From the NCBI GenBank assembly GCA_030668425.1, contig DAOUTY010000138.1, positions 1 to 5,199 of the forward strand: DNA of 5,199 nucleotides, read 5' to 3'. Below are positions 1 through 5,199 of the stretch, one piece after another. The DNA is from Chloroflexota bacterium (lineage in GTDB: Bacteria; Chloroflexota; Dehalococcoidia; SZUA-161). How positions within the stretch are numbered: position 1 is the first letter of the stretch; every line of letters starts with the position of its first letter. The notes below the pieces were generated by a model, which was given only the letters and a program-made list of their open reading frames with translations, made no database searches and was not told where the DNA came from. The position numbers and the translations under genes are program-made.

Positions 1-78
1 AAATAAGACAGCTAGCAAGCGCAGAAACTCCCGACGGTTTAATCGCACACCCGGCCCCTCGTCTTCACCAGTAGCCGA

Positions 79-99
79 CTTTGGTCTTTTAGACCAGGG
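79..99 (+). other. short hairpin in the leader of the first small gene
   Basis: TGGTCT (82-87) and AGACCA (91-96) are exact reverse complements around a TTT loop. The stem can be extended outward by two G-T wobbles and a C-G pair. It lies about 15 bases ahead of the AAAGGAGG ribosome-binding site of the first small gene. There is no T-run after it, so it is not a standard intrinsic terminator for an upstream gene. It could be a 5'-leader structure or an operator-like inverted repeat. The structure is seen in the sequence, but no function is established. Confidence 0.3.
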
Positions 100-129
100 C
101 AGGTGTCCAGAGAAAGGAGGATGTGAGTG

Positions 130-303
130 ATGCAGTGGGAATTCATAGTGGCGCTGGTGCTGGGCATACCTGTCATCCTCTTTCCCGTGGTCTTTGTGTG
201 GTACCTGAACATCGGCGGTATCTACGCAACCATCCAGGAGGTGCGGAGGAAAAAGGCTGTCCCTGAAAGTAGAGCCCGAGGAGTGGTGGAAAGGAGGAAT
301 TGA
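130..303 (+). CDS. small single-pass membrane protein, paralogue 1 of 3 (57 aa)
   Basis: I do not recognise a named family. The 57-residue product begins MQWEFIVALVLGIP and has one uninterrupted hydrophobic stretch (about residues 5-26) with two helix prolines (P14, P19). It then has WYLNIGGIY (24-32) and a tail rich in Arg and Lys (R39-K42, R48-R56). By the positive-inside rule the tail should be cytoplasmic and the N-terminus outside. There is no signal-peptidase site, lipobox or cysteine. AAAGGAGG (113-120) lies 9 bases upstream of the ATG. A GTG at 127 is a possible alternative start, but the ATG aligns with the MEW starts of the two paralogues. The next gene begins one base after the stop, so the first two genes are probably co-transcribed. 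That the gene is real is supported by two related copies downstream with conserved spacing and motifs. Its role is unknown. Confidence 0.8.
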   Translation: MQWEFIVALVLGIPVILFPVVFVWYLNIGGIYATIQEVRRKKAVPESRARGVVERRN

Positions 304-304
304 A

Positions 305-481
305 ATGGAGTGGTATGTAATATTGATTCTGGTGCTGGGCATACCCGTCATTCTCTTCCCGGCTGCGTATGTATGGTACCTGAACGTTGGCGGCATCTAC
401 GCAGCCATTAAGGAGGCGCGCGCGAAAAAGGCCGCTCGCAAGGAAGAGATCAAGGGCGTAGCCGATGAGAGGCCTGTGTGA
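305..481 (+). CDS. small single-pass membrane protein, paralogue 2 of 3 (58 aa)
   Basis: This 58-residue product is the closest relative of the preceding one: LVLGIPVILFP (9-19) is identical in both, as is WYLN (24-27), followed by V-G-G-I-Y. The layout is the same: an N-terminal membrane helix (about residues 4-26), a WYLNVGGIY motif at the membrane boundary, and a charged tail with many Lys, Arg and Glu (residues 36-56). AAAGGAGG (290-297) sits inside the end of the upstream gene, 7 bases before the ATG, and only one base separates that gene's stop from this start. Translational coupling is therefore likely. The paralogues also share DNA identity (for example a 17-base run beginning CTGGTGCTGG in both), which suggests tandem duplication. 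No enzyme motif is visible. It could be a small regulator, or an accessory subunit of a membrane complex; nothing in the window decides between these. Confidence 0.8.
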   Translation: MEWYVILILVLGIPVILFPAAYVWYLNVGGIYAAIKEARAKKAARKEEIKGVADERPV

Positions 482-584
482 CAAAGGGATAGACCGGTAG
501 AATCCAGGCCGAGAAGAAATTCATCTATGCATGGAGAACTGGTGATCTGCTTCTAACTAGCAATAGTCGAAAGGAGGGATTGAT

Positions 585-764
585 ATGGAGTGGTGGTTAG
601 TATTGGCGCTGGTTCTGGGAATACCCCTAGTTCTCTTGCCAGTCGCTCTGGTATGGTACCTGAACATTAGTGGCATTTATCAAGTCATCCGAGCTACACG
701 CGCACGGCAAAAGAAGAGGGATGAGGCGCTGAAAGAAGCGGCGAGGGCCGTGCAGAGCAGCTAG
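585..764 (+). CDS. small single-pass membrane protein, paralogue 3 of 3 (59 aa)
   Basis: This is the third and most diverged copy. The 59-residue product starts MEWWLVLALVLGIP, has a hydrophobic segment to about residue 26, then WYLNISGIY (24-32) and a strongly basic tail (RATRARQKKR, about residues 37-46) that may continue as a short amphipathic helix. AAAGGAGGG (570-578) lies 6 bases before the ATG. About 100 bases of apparently empty DNA separate it from the second copy, so it may have its own promoter or be the end of the same transcript. An inverted repeat follows about 65 bases after the stop. The positions of W3, G12, I13, P14, P19, W24-N27 and G30-Y32 match the other copies exactly, which argues for selection on the protein. 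Function unknown. Confidence 0.8.
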   Translation: MEWWLVLALVLGIPLVLLPVALVWYLNISGIYQVIRATRARQKKRDEALKEAARAVQSS

Positions 765-829
765 GGTGCTACGGGCACAGCTAAAAGAGAGACTGAGAAT
801 AATTGCCTCAGGCAAAGAGTGCTCTAGCG

Positions 830-868
830 ATGCAGAGAGGACAGCAGCAGTTGCTGTCCTCTCTGCAT
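830..868. repeat. perfect 17-bp inverted repeat (strong hairpin)
   Basis: Positions 830-846 (ATGCAGAGAGGACAGCA) are the exact reverse complement of 852-868, with a 5-base loop GCAGT. The stem starts about 65 bases after the last small gene and would be very stable in RNA. No T-run follows on the plus strand, and none follows directly on the minus strand, so it is not a textbook intrinsic terminator. It may still end or stabilise the small-gene transcript. Alternatives are a protein-binding site, or one copy of a dispersed palindromic repeat in this genome. Confidence 0.6.
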
Positions 869-1051
869 GATCCGGGCGGCACTCAATGCGCAATAACACA
901 CCGCCATCAGCAACCGGAACGCTTGCCCCATTAAAATCGCCTGTTAACGCAATCTCACTTGTATTGCGATAGTATCCCCCCTTTTTTACCGCTCTCGAGC
1001 CACAATGCTTTTCAAAGCAGGCACAAGCGCTTACTGTTGCTATCTCGGGGT

Positions 1052-1067
1052 TAGGCATAAATGCCTA
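1052..1067. promoter_or_regulatory. TAGGCAT-AA-ATGCCTA palindrome, possible operator
   Basis: TAGGCAT (1052-1058) and ATGCCTA (1061-1067) are exact inverted repeats with a 2-base spacer, the size of a typical dimeric regulator site. It lies about 205 bases upstream of hdrC in the only non-coding gap ahead of the operon. Which regulator would bind, if any, cannot be told. A 14-base perfect match could also be chance or the start region of an undetected minus-strand gene. Confidence 0.25.
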
Positions 1068-1272
1068 GTGCCGATGATACTTTAGGCTTTTCCACCAATC
1101 GAAAACAGGCATTAAAGCGCTAGTTGACTCGCCGACACGTGGAATAGACTGAGAACAGGGGTAGTAAACTTGCGAAGGACTAACGGACACTTCGAAGGCC
1201 GGCCATTCCCCATAGCTCTATGCGTATTAGCATTGGTTCTTACCGCAATAATTTGACATAGGTTGGTGCACT

Positions 1273-1845
1273 ATGGAAGCAACAAAGGCGCAAGTCACTG
1301 GTACTCTCGTAGGGGAGATCAGCAGAATACCCGGGGGCGAGCGGATTCGCCTGTGCATCCAATGCGGCACCTGCTCCGCCTCGTGTCCTAATGCCAACAG
1401 GATGGACCATACCCCTCGAAAGCTCATAGCCATGGCACGGGCGGGCATGCGCGAGGAGGTTCTATCCAGCAACTCAATGTGGCTTTGCGCTTCCTGTTAC
1501 CTCTGCACAGTGCGCTGCCCCAGGGAAATCAAGATAACCGATATCATGCATGCCCTGGAGTGCCTATCCGTCCGTGAGAACGTGAGTAGCGCACGAACAC
1601 TGACACCCACCATGTATAGGAGCTTCAGCGACTTTGTATATAGCATCGGGAGCGTCCCAGAGCCGAGCTTCATGATCTTGTTCTACCTCCTAACCAACCC
1701 TTTGCGTGCCATGAGAATGATCCCTATGGCATTCAGTTTGCTCACCCACGGGCGCATGTCCATCAAAGCCAGAAGGTTGAAGCCGGAGGCGGAGCGTCAG
1801 TTCAAAGCCATCCTGGACAAGGCTGAGGAATTGGGAGGTATATGA
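1273..1845 (+). CDS. hdrC: heterodisulfide reductase subunit C (iron-sulfur electron carrier)
   Basis: This 190-residue protein carries two [4Fe-4S] clusters and, in the Hdr family, wires the HdrA flavin to the HdrB active site in a soluble complex. Two full CxxCxxCxxxCP motifs are visible: C28, C31, C34, C38 and C72, C75, C78, C82, embedded in IQCGTCSASCP and CASCYLCTVRCP, which are typical of HdrC. Length matches the stand-alone HdrC of the cytoplasmic type, with no fused HdrB domain and no membrane cytochrome. The ATG at 1273 is the only usual start in frame after an upstream TAA at 1249. Its Shine-Dalgarno is poor (GGTTGGTG, 1261-1268), unlike the strong sites of the preceding small genes, so initiation may be weak or assisted. 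It is the first gene of the operon; its stop overlaps the hdrB start. Assignment by motifs and by adjacency to hdrB and hdrA is firm. Confidence 0.93.
   Translation: MEATKAQVTGTLVGEISRIPGGERIRLCIQCGTCSASCPNANRMDHTPRKLIAMARAGMREEVLSSNSMWLCASCYLCTVRCPREIKITDIMHALECLSVRENVSSARTLTPTMYRSFSDFVYSIGSVPEPSFMILFYLLTNPLRAMRMIPMAFSLLTHGRMSIKARRLKPEAERQFKAILDKAEELGGI
1833..1838 (+). promoter_or_regulatory. Shine-Dalgarno that decides the hdrB start
   Basis: GGGAGG lies inside the end of hdrC. Two in-frame ATGs follow, at 1842 and 1845. The spacing is 3 bases to the first and 6 to the second, so the second is the better start, giving an N-terminus MKYYTYFPGC as usual for HdrB. The chosen start shares one base with the hdrC stop (TGATG). 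Confidence 0.6.
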
Positions 1846-2723
1846 TGAAATATTACACCTACTTCCCGGGCTGTTCCTCCTCAGACGGTGGAGCCAAGGC
1901 ATATGGCATGTCTACGGAAGCCGTCGCCAGAGCTTTAGACGTTGAGCTCATCGAGCTTGAGGATTGGAACTGCTGCGGTTCTACGCCTTACACCTCCGTT
2001 GACGAGTTGGCTTCCTTTTGCAGCTCTGCTCGCAACCTGGCTCTAGCTGAGGATAAAGGGCTTGATCTGGTAACACCCTGTAGCGCCTGCTATGTCATCT
2101 TAAGCAAGACCAATTCATACCTTAAGGAGTATCCTGAGCTGAGGGCCAAGGTAGATGAGGCACTAGCGGCCGGTGGTCTGGAGTACCATAGAACTATCAA
2201 AGTGCGGCACCTGCTCGACGTTTTTGCAAATGATATCGGCTTTGACGAAATCGCATCCAAGGTCAAAAGGAATCTTGGTGGTTTGAAAGTGGCCCCCTAC
2301 TATGGCTGCCAGGTGGTGCGGCCCGGGCCATCCTTTGATGATCCCGAATCCCCTCAATCCCTCGACCGGCTGATAGAGTGCCTGGGGGCAGAGGCCACTC
2401 CCTTCCCTCTGAAGGCTCGCTGCTGCGGCGGGTCTCTGATCATATCTGAGGAGGATCTTGCCCTGGGGCTGATCCGTAAACTCCTCGACAGCGCTTCGAG
2501 CAACGAGGCTGAGTGCATTGCCACCGTCTGTCCACTGTGTCAAACAAATCTGGATGTCTATCAGGGCAGGGTCAATAAGAAGTTCAAAACCAGCTTCAAA
2601 CTTCCTGTCTTGTTCTTCACTCAGCTTATGGGCCTGGCCCTCGGAATCGACGGCAAGACCCTGGGGTTGGAGAAGTGCATAGTCTCGGCCGACAAAGTGC
2701 TAGCCAAGTACGTTGAGATCTGA
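1845..2723 (+). CDS. hdrB: heterodisulfide reductase subunit B (disulfide-reducing catalytic subunit, two CCG domains)
   Basis: HdrB holds the disulfide reduction site: in methanogens two non-cubane [4Fe-4S] clusters cleave CoM-S-S-CoB. The product is 292 residues from this start (293 from the ATG at 1842). Both cysteine-rich CCG domains are intact, numbered from the 1842 ATG: C11, C44-C45, C80, C83 in the first (FPGCSS, NCCGS, PCSAC), and C156, C194-C195, C230, C233 in the second (YGCQVVRP, RCCGGS, CPLC). The spacings (32 and 34 residues in the first domain, 37 and 34 in the second) fit the family pattern, and YYGCQVVRPG is characteristic of HdrB. It sits between hdrC and hdrA in one transcript. 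The true substrate is uncertain in a bacterium, which would not be expected to use CoM-S-S-CoB; another disulfide or a thiol carrier protein is possible. Confidence 0.93.
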   Translation: MKYYTYFPGCSSSDGGAKAYGMSTEAVARALDVELIELEDWNCCGSTPYTSVDELASFCSSARNLALAEDKGLDLVTPCSACYVILSKTNSYLKEYPELRAKVDEALAAGGLEYHRTIKVRHLLDVFANDIGFDEIASKVKRNLGGLKVAPYYGCQVVRPGPSFDDPESPQSLDRLIECLGAEATPFPLKARCCGGSLIISEEDLALGLIRKLLDSASSNEAECIATVCPLCQTNLDVYQGRVNKKFKTSFKLPVLFFTQLMGLALGIDGKTLGLEKCIVSADKVLAKYVEI

Positions 2724-2736
2724 CAAGGGGGGTAGA

Positions 2737-4698
2737 ATGGAACCAAGAATCGGTGTCTATGTCTGTCACTGCGGGGCTAACATTGCCGCCACGATTGATG
2801 TCGAGCAGGTAGCAGAGTTTGCCAGGGGTCTGGAGGGTGTAGCGCTGGCCAAAGACTACAAGTTCGTCTGCTCAGACCCGGGGCAGGATCTCATCAAGAA
2901 TGACATCAAGGAGCAGAAGCTGAATCGCATAGTGATAGCGTCCTGTTCGCCGCGGCTCCACGAGTTGACCTTCAGGCGCACACTGGCCAGCGCCGACTTG
3001 AACCCATACCTGATGGAGATGGCTAACATTCGCGAGCAGTGTGCCTGGGTTACCGAAGACCACGAGCTTGCAACTGAGAAAGCCAAGGCATTGGTGAGCG
3101 CAGCGGTGAGAAAGGTAGCCTATGATCAACCGTTAGAGACCAAAGAGGCGCCTATGAACCCCAACACTCTAGTCGTAGGTGCCGGCATTGCCGGTATTCA
3201 GGCAGCCCTTGAAATAGCCAATTCGGGCAACCTCGTTTACCTGGTAGAAAGGGAGCCGTCCATTGGTGGCCACATGGCCCAGCTTGACAAGACCTTCCCC
3301 ACACTCGACTGTTCAGCCTGAATACTGACACCGAAGATGGCCTCGGTGAGGTCAGACGAAAACATAGAGCTGATGACATATAGCGAAGTGGTGGACGTTT
3401 CAGGCTACGTAGGCAACTTCAAGGTCAAAATCAGGAAGAATCCGCGCTATGTCGATGAGGACAAGTGCACCGGCTGCGGTGTCTGCCAGGAGAAATGTCC
3501 TTTCAAGGCAGACAACGAGTTCGATGCCGGAATGGGCCAAAGGAAAGCTATCTATACGCCCTTCCCGCAAGCGGTGCCCAATGTGCCTGTCATAGACCGC
3601 GATGTTTGTGCTTATTTCCTGAAGGGCAAATGTCAGGCCTGCGAGAAATTCTGCGAGGCCAATGCCATCGACTTCGAGCAAACGGAGAAGTTTGTCGAGG
3701 TGGATGTCGGTTCCATTATTATTACCACAGGCTTTGATTCTTTCGACCCGTCAGTCATTGCTCCGTATGGTTATGGGCGTTATGACAACGTCTATTCAGG
3801 CCTCCAGTTCGAGAGAATGAGCAATGCGTCAGGCCCTACTGATGGCAAGCTCCAGCTCAAAGATGGCTCACAGCCAAAGAGCGTGGCTATTCTGCACTGT
3901 GTCGGCAGCCGGGACATAAACTACCACGAGTATTGCTCCCGCGTCTGTTGTATGTACTCGTTGAAGTTCTCCCACATAATAGGGGAGAAGATCCCCGATG
4001 CCGAGATCTACCAGCTCTACATTGACCTGCGCTGCTTCGGCAAGGGCTATGAGGAGTTCTATAATCGCATTCAGGAAGAAGGCGTTAACTTTGTGAGGGG
4101 GCGCGCCGCTGAGGTCACCGATTTAGCTGAGACTGCAGATGAGGAAGGCAAGCTTATTGTCCTGTGCGAAGACACCCTTATCGGCCGCCAGCGGCGCATC
4201 CCTGTCGACATGGTTGTTTTAAGCACCGGCTTGGAACCCCGCGCTGATGCAGGGGAAACAGCTAAAATGTTTTCTCTGAGCAGGAGCGCTGATGGCTTCT
4301 TCCTCGAAAAGCATCCCAAGCTGGACCCGGTGGCTACTATGACAGATGGCGTCTTCATCGCTGGTTGCTGCCAGGGACCCAAGGATATTCCGGATACGGT
4401 TGCCCAGGCGTCTGCGGCAGCGGCAAGGGTCCTGTCCATGATCAGCAAGGGCAAGGTCGAAATCGAGGCCGCCATATCGGTTGTCGATGAGGAGATCTGT
4501 TCTGGCTGCAAGACATGCCTAGATCTTTGCCCTTATGGCGCCATCACCTTTGATGAGGAAAAGAGCGTTGCTTTCATCAATGAGGCTCTGTGCAAAGGTT
4601 GCGGCACCTGCGTTGCTGCTTGCCCCAGCGGTGCTATCATTGGCAAGCATTTCACCACAGAGCAAATCTTGGCACAGATTGAAGGTGTCCTGGTATGA
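2737..4698 (+). CDS. hdrA: heterodisulfide reductase subunit A, selenocysteine-containing (FAD, electron-bifurcating)
   Basis: HdrA holds the FAD that splits electron pairs between ferredoxin and the HdrC/HdrB branch. The full product is 653 residues with Sec195 encoded by TGA at 3319. N-terminal domain: residues 1-140, with C10, C12, C45, C70 and C102. FAD-binding Rossmann motif: G148-A-G150-I-A-G153, with E171. Then GGHMAQLDKTFPTLDCSA, Sec195 and ILTPKM. Ferredoxin-type cysteines: C244, C247, C250, C254, and a variant set C291, C299, C302, C306. The HdrA-specific cluster set is C388 (CVGSRD), C400, C404, C405. Two C-terminal [4Fe-4S] motifs follow: C588, C591, C594, C598 and C619, C622, C625, C629. 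The start at 2737 follows AAGGGGGGT (2725-2733); a TTG at 2713 is less likely because it overlaps hdrB without such a site. Without Sec insertion only a 194-residue fragment would form. A pseudogene is unlikely because the reading frame and motifs are intact on both sides. Confidence 0.92.
3319..3321 (+). other. in-frame TGA read as selenocysteine (Sec195 of HdrA)
   Basis: The codon sits in CSA-[TGA]-ILTPKM, where HdrA proteins usually have a cysteine (CxxC). The open frame continues for 458 more codons with perfect family motifs. Ordinary genes nearby (hdrC, hdrB, hdrA, mvhD and two of the small genes) all end in TGA, so TGA is a stop in this organism and the code is not reassigned. Sec in HdrA is already known from some methanogens and some sulfate-reducing bacteria (family knowledge). 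Confidence 0.88.
3325..3355 (+). promoter_or_regulatory. bacterial-type SECIS-like stem-loop
   Basis: The upper stem is CACCGA (3329-3334) with TCGGTG (3343-3348), a perfect 6 bp. The lower stem is CTGA (3325-3328) with TCAG (3352-3355), 4 bp, with a 3-base bulge AGG on the 3' side. The apical loop is AGATGGCC (3335-3342), with G at its second position, matching the bacterial SECIS rule that one of the first two loop bases is G. The loop begins 13 bases after the TGA, toward the short end for this class. The element lies wholly inside coding sequence, as bacterial SECIS elements do; archaeal ones lie in untranslated regions. It should bind SelB to recruit Sec-tRNA. Confidence 0.75.
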
Positions 4699-5117
4699 AC
4701 TTTGAGCCCAAGATCGTTGGTTTCTTCTGTAACTGGTGCTCCTATGCTGGCGCTGACCTGGCAGGTACCTCGCGAAAAAAGTATGCCCCTAATGTGAGGA
4801 TAATAAGGGTGATGTGCTCTGGTAGAGTGAACGAATCCCTAATACTAAAGGCATTTGCGGCTGGCGCCGATGGCGTTCTCGTCTGCGGCTGTCACCCTGG
4901 AGACTGCCATTACCTGAAGGGCAACCTTAGCGCCCGGAGAAGGGTCGCCGGGCTAAAGCCCCTCCTAGAGGCTGTTGGTATTGGCAACGATCGCCTCAGG
5001 CTGGAATGGATATCAGCCTCCGAGGGGCCCAAAGTCCCTGAAACGGTCAAGTCGTTTACATCAGAGATAAAGCAACTCGGGCCCAGCCCGCTCAATGGGA
5101 GGCATAATGGGTCTTGA
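4695..5117 (+). CDS. mvhD: MvhD/FlpD-type [2Fe-2S] electron-transfer subunit of the Hdr complex
   Basis: This 140-residue protein matches the delta subunit of methyl-viologen-reducing hydrogenase, the adaptor that takes electrons from a hydrogenase or formate dehydrogenase to HdrA. Visible family marks are GFFCNWCSYAGAD (residues 9-21, C12 and C15), RVMCSGRV (38-45, C41) and VCGCHPGDCHY (63-73, C64, C66, C71). These cysteines are the candidate ligands for the [2Fe-2S] cluster. Full length is normal for the family, with no fusion to HdrA. The ATG overlaps the hdrA stop (ATGA), so translation is probably coupled; a modest GAAGG (4681-4685) lies 9 bases upstream. The next gene overlaps its end by 11 bases. 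The adjacent fdhA-like gene suggests that here it serves formate dehydrogenase rather than a hydrogenase; that is inference from context. Confidence 0.92.
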   Translation: MNFEPKIVGFFCNWCSYAGADLAGTSRKKYAPNVRIIRVMCSGRVNESLILKAFAAGADGVLVCGCHPGDCHYLKGNLSARRRVAGLKPLLEAVGIGNDRLRLEWISASEGPKVPETVKSFTSEIKQLGPSPLNGRHNGS

Positions 5118-5199
5118 GTACGTACCCACTATATGTCCTTACTGCAGTTGTGGTTGCGGTATATATCTCGTAGTTAAAGACGGCAGGATCGTAGGGCAG
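5107..5199 (+). CDS. fdhA: molybdopterin oxidoreductase, probably formate dehydrogenase alpha subunit (5' end only)
   Basis: Only the first 31 codons are in the window. They read MGLEYVPTICPYCSCGCG followed by IYLVVKDGRIVGQ. This is the N-terminal [4Fe-4S] segment of molybdo/tungsto-bis-pterin oxidoreductases, with C10, C13 and C17 as three of the four cluster ligands and the VKDGRIVG strand that follows. The TxCPYCxxGCGxxL form is typical of formate dehydrogenase alpha subunits. Related enzymes such as formylmethanofuran dehydrogenase, nitrate reductase or NuoG cannot be fully excluded from so short a stretch. GGGAGG (5097-5102) is 4 bases before the ATG, which overlaps the end of mvhD by 11 bases. 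In such an operon it would oxidise formate, or run in reverse to reduce CO2, and feed MvhD. Many of these enzymes have an active-site Sec; that position lies beyond the window. Confidence 0.78.
   Translation, partial: MGLEYVPTICPYCSCGCGIYLVVKDGRIVGQ

Larger units (their letters stand above)
130..764 (+). repeat. tandem three-copy gene array
   Basis: Three consecutive same-strand genes encode aligned proteins of 57, 58 and 59 residues. The first about 35 residues align without gaps, while the C-terminal tails differ in sequence but keep a net positive charge. Copies 1 and 2 are closer to each other in DNA and protein than to copy 3. This pattern fits an older duplication giving copy 3 and a more recent one giving copies 1 and 2. 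It is a gene-family repeat, not a mobile element: no terminal repeats or transposase are seen. Confidence 0.7.
765..1272. other. 508-base intergenic region without a convincing gene
   Basis: Between the small-gene array and hdrC I see no supported plus-strand gene. The region holds a perfect 17-bp inverted repeat, a 13-base palindrome (803-815, TTGCC-TCA-GGCAA) and a 7-bp palindrome with an AA spacer (1052-1067). A minus-strand open frame starting at 1058 could encode a protein. It has only a weak AGG ahead of its ATG, no recognisable motif, and would run through the 17-bp repeat and antisense to the third small gene, so I do not call it. The hdr operon promoter should lie here. A possible pair TTGACT (1124-1129) and TAGACT (1145-1150) has a short 15-base spacer and is weak. 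Confidence 0.5.

Noticed and set aside
173..484. Minus-strand open frame of 103 codons over the first two small genes
   Set aside because: It is antisense to two paralogous genes with ribosome-binding sites and conserved motifs; the minus-strand product resembles nothing and is a shadow of their codon pattern.
830..868. Intrinsic terminator after the small-gene array
   Set aside because: The stem is strong but no T-run follows on the plus strand (TGATCCGGGC follows), so it is reported as an inverted repeat rather than a terminator.
627..1058. Minus-strand open frame of 143 codons
   Set aside because: It overlaps the third small gene in antisense, runs through the 17-bp inverted repeat, has only a weak AGG before its ATG, and shows no recognisable motif. 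Its first part has some protein-like composition, so it is kept only as a note.
1253..1258. TTGACA as a -35 promoter box for hdrC
   Set aside because: It is an exact consensus match but lies only 14 bases before the ATG. The matching -10 would fall inside the coding sequence, with no TATAAT-like sequence there.
3319..3321. Frameshift, nonsense mutation or altered genetic code at this TGA
   Set aside because: No frame change is needed, both flanks are intact, neighbouring genes use TGA as a normal stop, and a SECIS-like hairpin follows. A single-base sequencing error (TGC or TGT to TGA) is not excluded but is less likely given the hairpin.
3337..4698. A separate gene starting at ATG 3337
   Set aside because: It is in the same frame as the upstream hdrA part, separated only by TGA and five codons that match the HdrA consensus. 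It has no Shine-Dalgarno, and its product would lack the N-terminal part of the FAD domain. The Sec reading explains it better.

Overview
The window looks like chromosomal DNA from a strictly anaerobic bacterium of mid-range GC content. The Shine-Dalgarno sites ahead of the small genes are strong (AAAGGAGG). The main operon encodes oxygen-sensitive iron-sulfur proteins, and a selenocysteine codon is followed directly by a bacterial-type SECIS-like hairpin. I cannot fix the phylum from sequence alone. Chloroflexota (Dehalococcoidia-like) or Desulfobacterota are the groups I would test first, and this is inference.

Layout: Positions 1-129 are non-coding and hold a short hairpin and the ribosome-binding site of the first gene. 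Positions 130-764 hold three consecutive same-strand genes for very small proteins (57, 58 and 59 aa). They are clear paralogues: each has one N-terminal membrane helix, a shared WYLN[IV]xGIY motif and a basic tail. Positions 765-1272 hold no convincing gene, but contain a perfect 17-bp inverted repeat and a 7-bp palindrome. From 1273 to the window end runs a tightly packed operon: hdrC, hdrB, hdrA, mvhD and the first 31 codons of a molybdopterin/tungstopterin oxidoreductase that looks like the catalytic subunit of formate dehydrogenase (fdhA). Junctions overlap at hdrC/hdrB, hdrA/mvhD and mvhD/fdhA.

The most notable feature is hdrA. A naive reading splits it at a TGA (3319-3321). The protein continues in the same frame with the expected HdrA sequence (CSA-[TGA]-ILTPKM), where the family normally has cysteine, and a stem-loop with a conserved-type loop G starts four bases after the TGA. 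This is best read as one 653-residue selenoprotein, HdrA with Sec195, rather than two genes or a pseudogene.

How the genes work together (family knowledge plus inference): HdrABC-MvhD is the core of the flavin-based electron-bifurcating heterodisulfide reductase complex. In methanogens MvhD passes electrons from a hydrogenase or a formate dehydrogenase to the HdrA flavin. HdrA splits them between ferredoxin and, through HdrC, the HdrB cysteine-cluster site. Here the adjacent fdhA-like gene suggests a formate-linked Hdr complex. The physiological disulfide or other high-potential acceptor in this organism is unknown. No hydrogenase genes are visible in the window.
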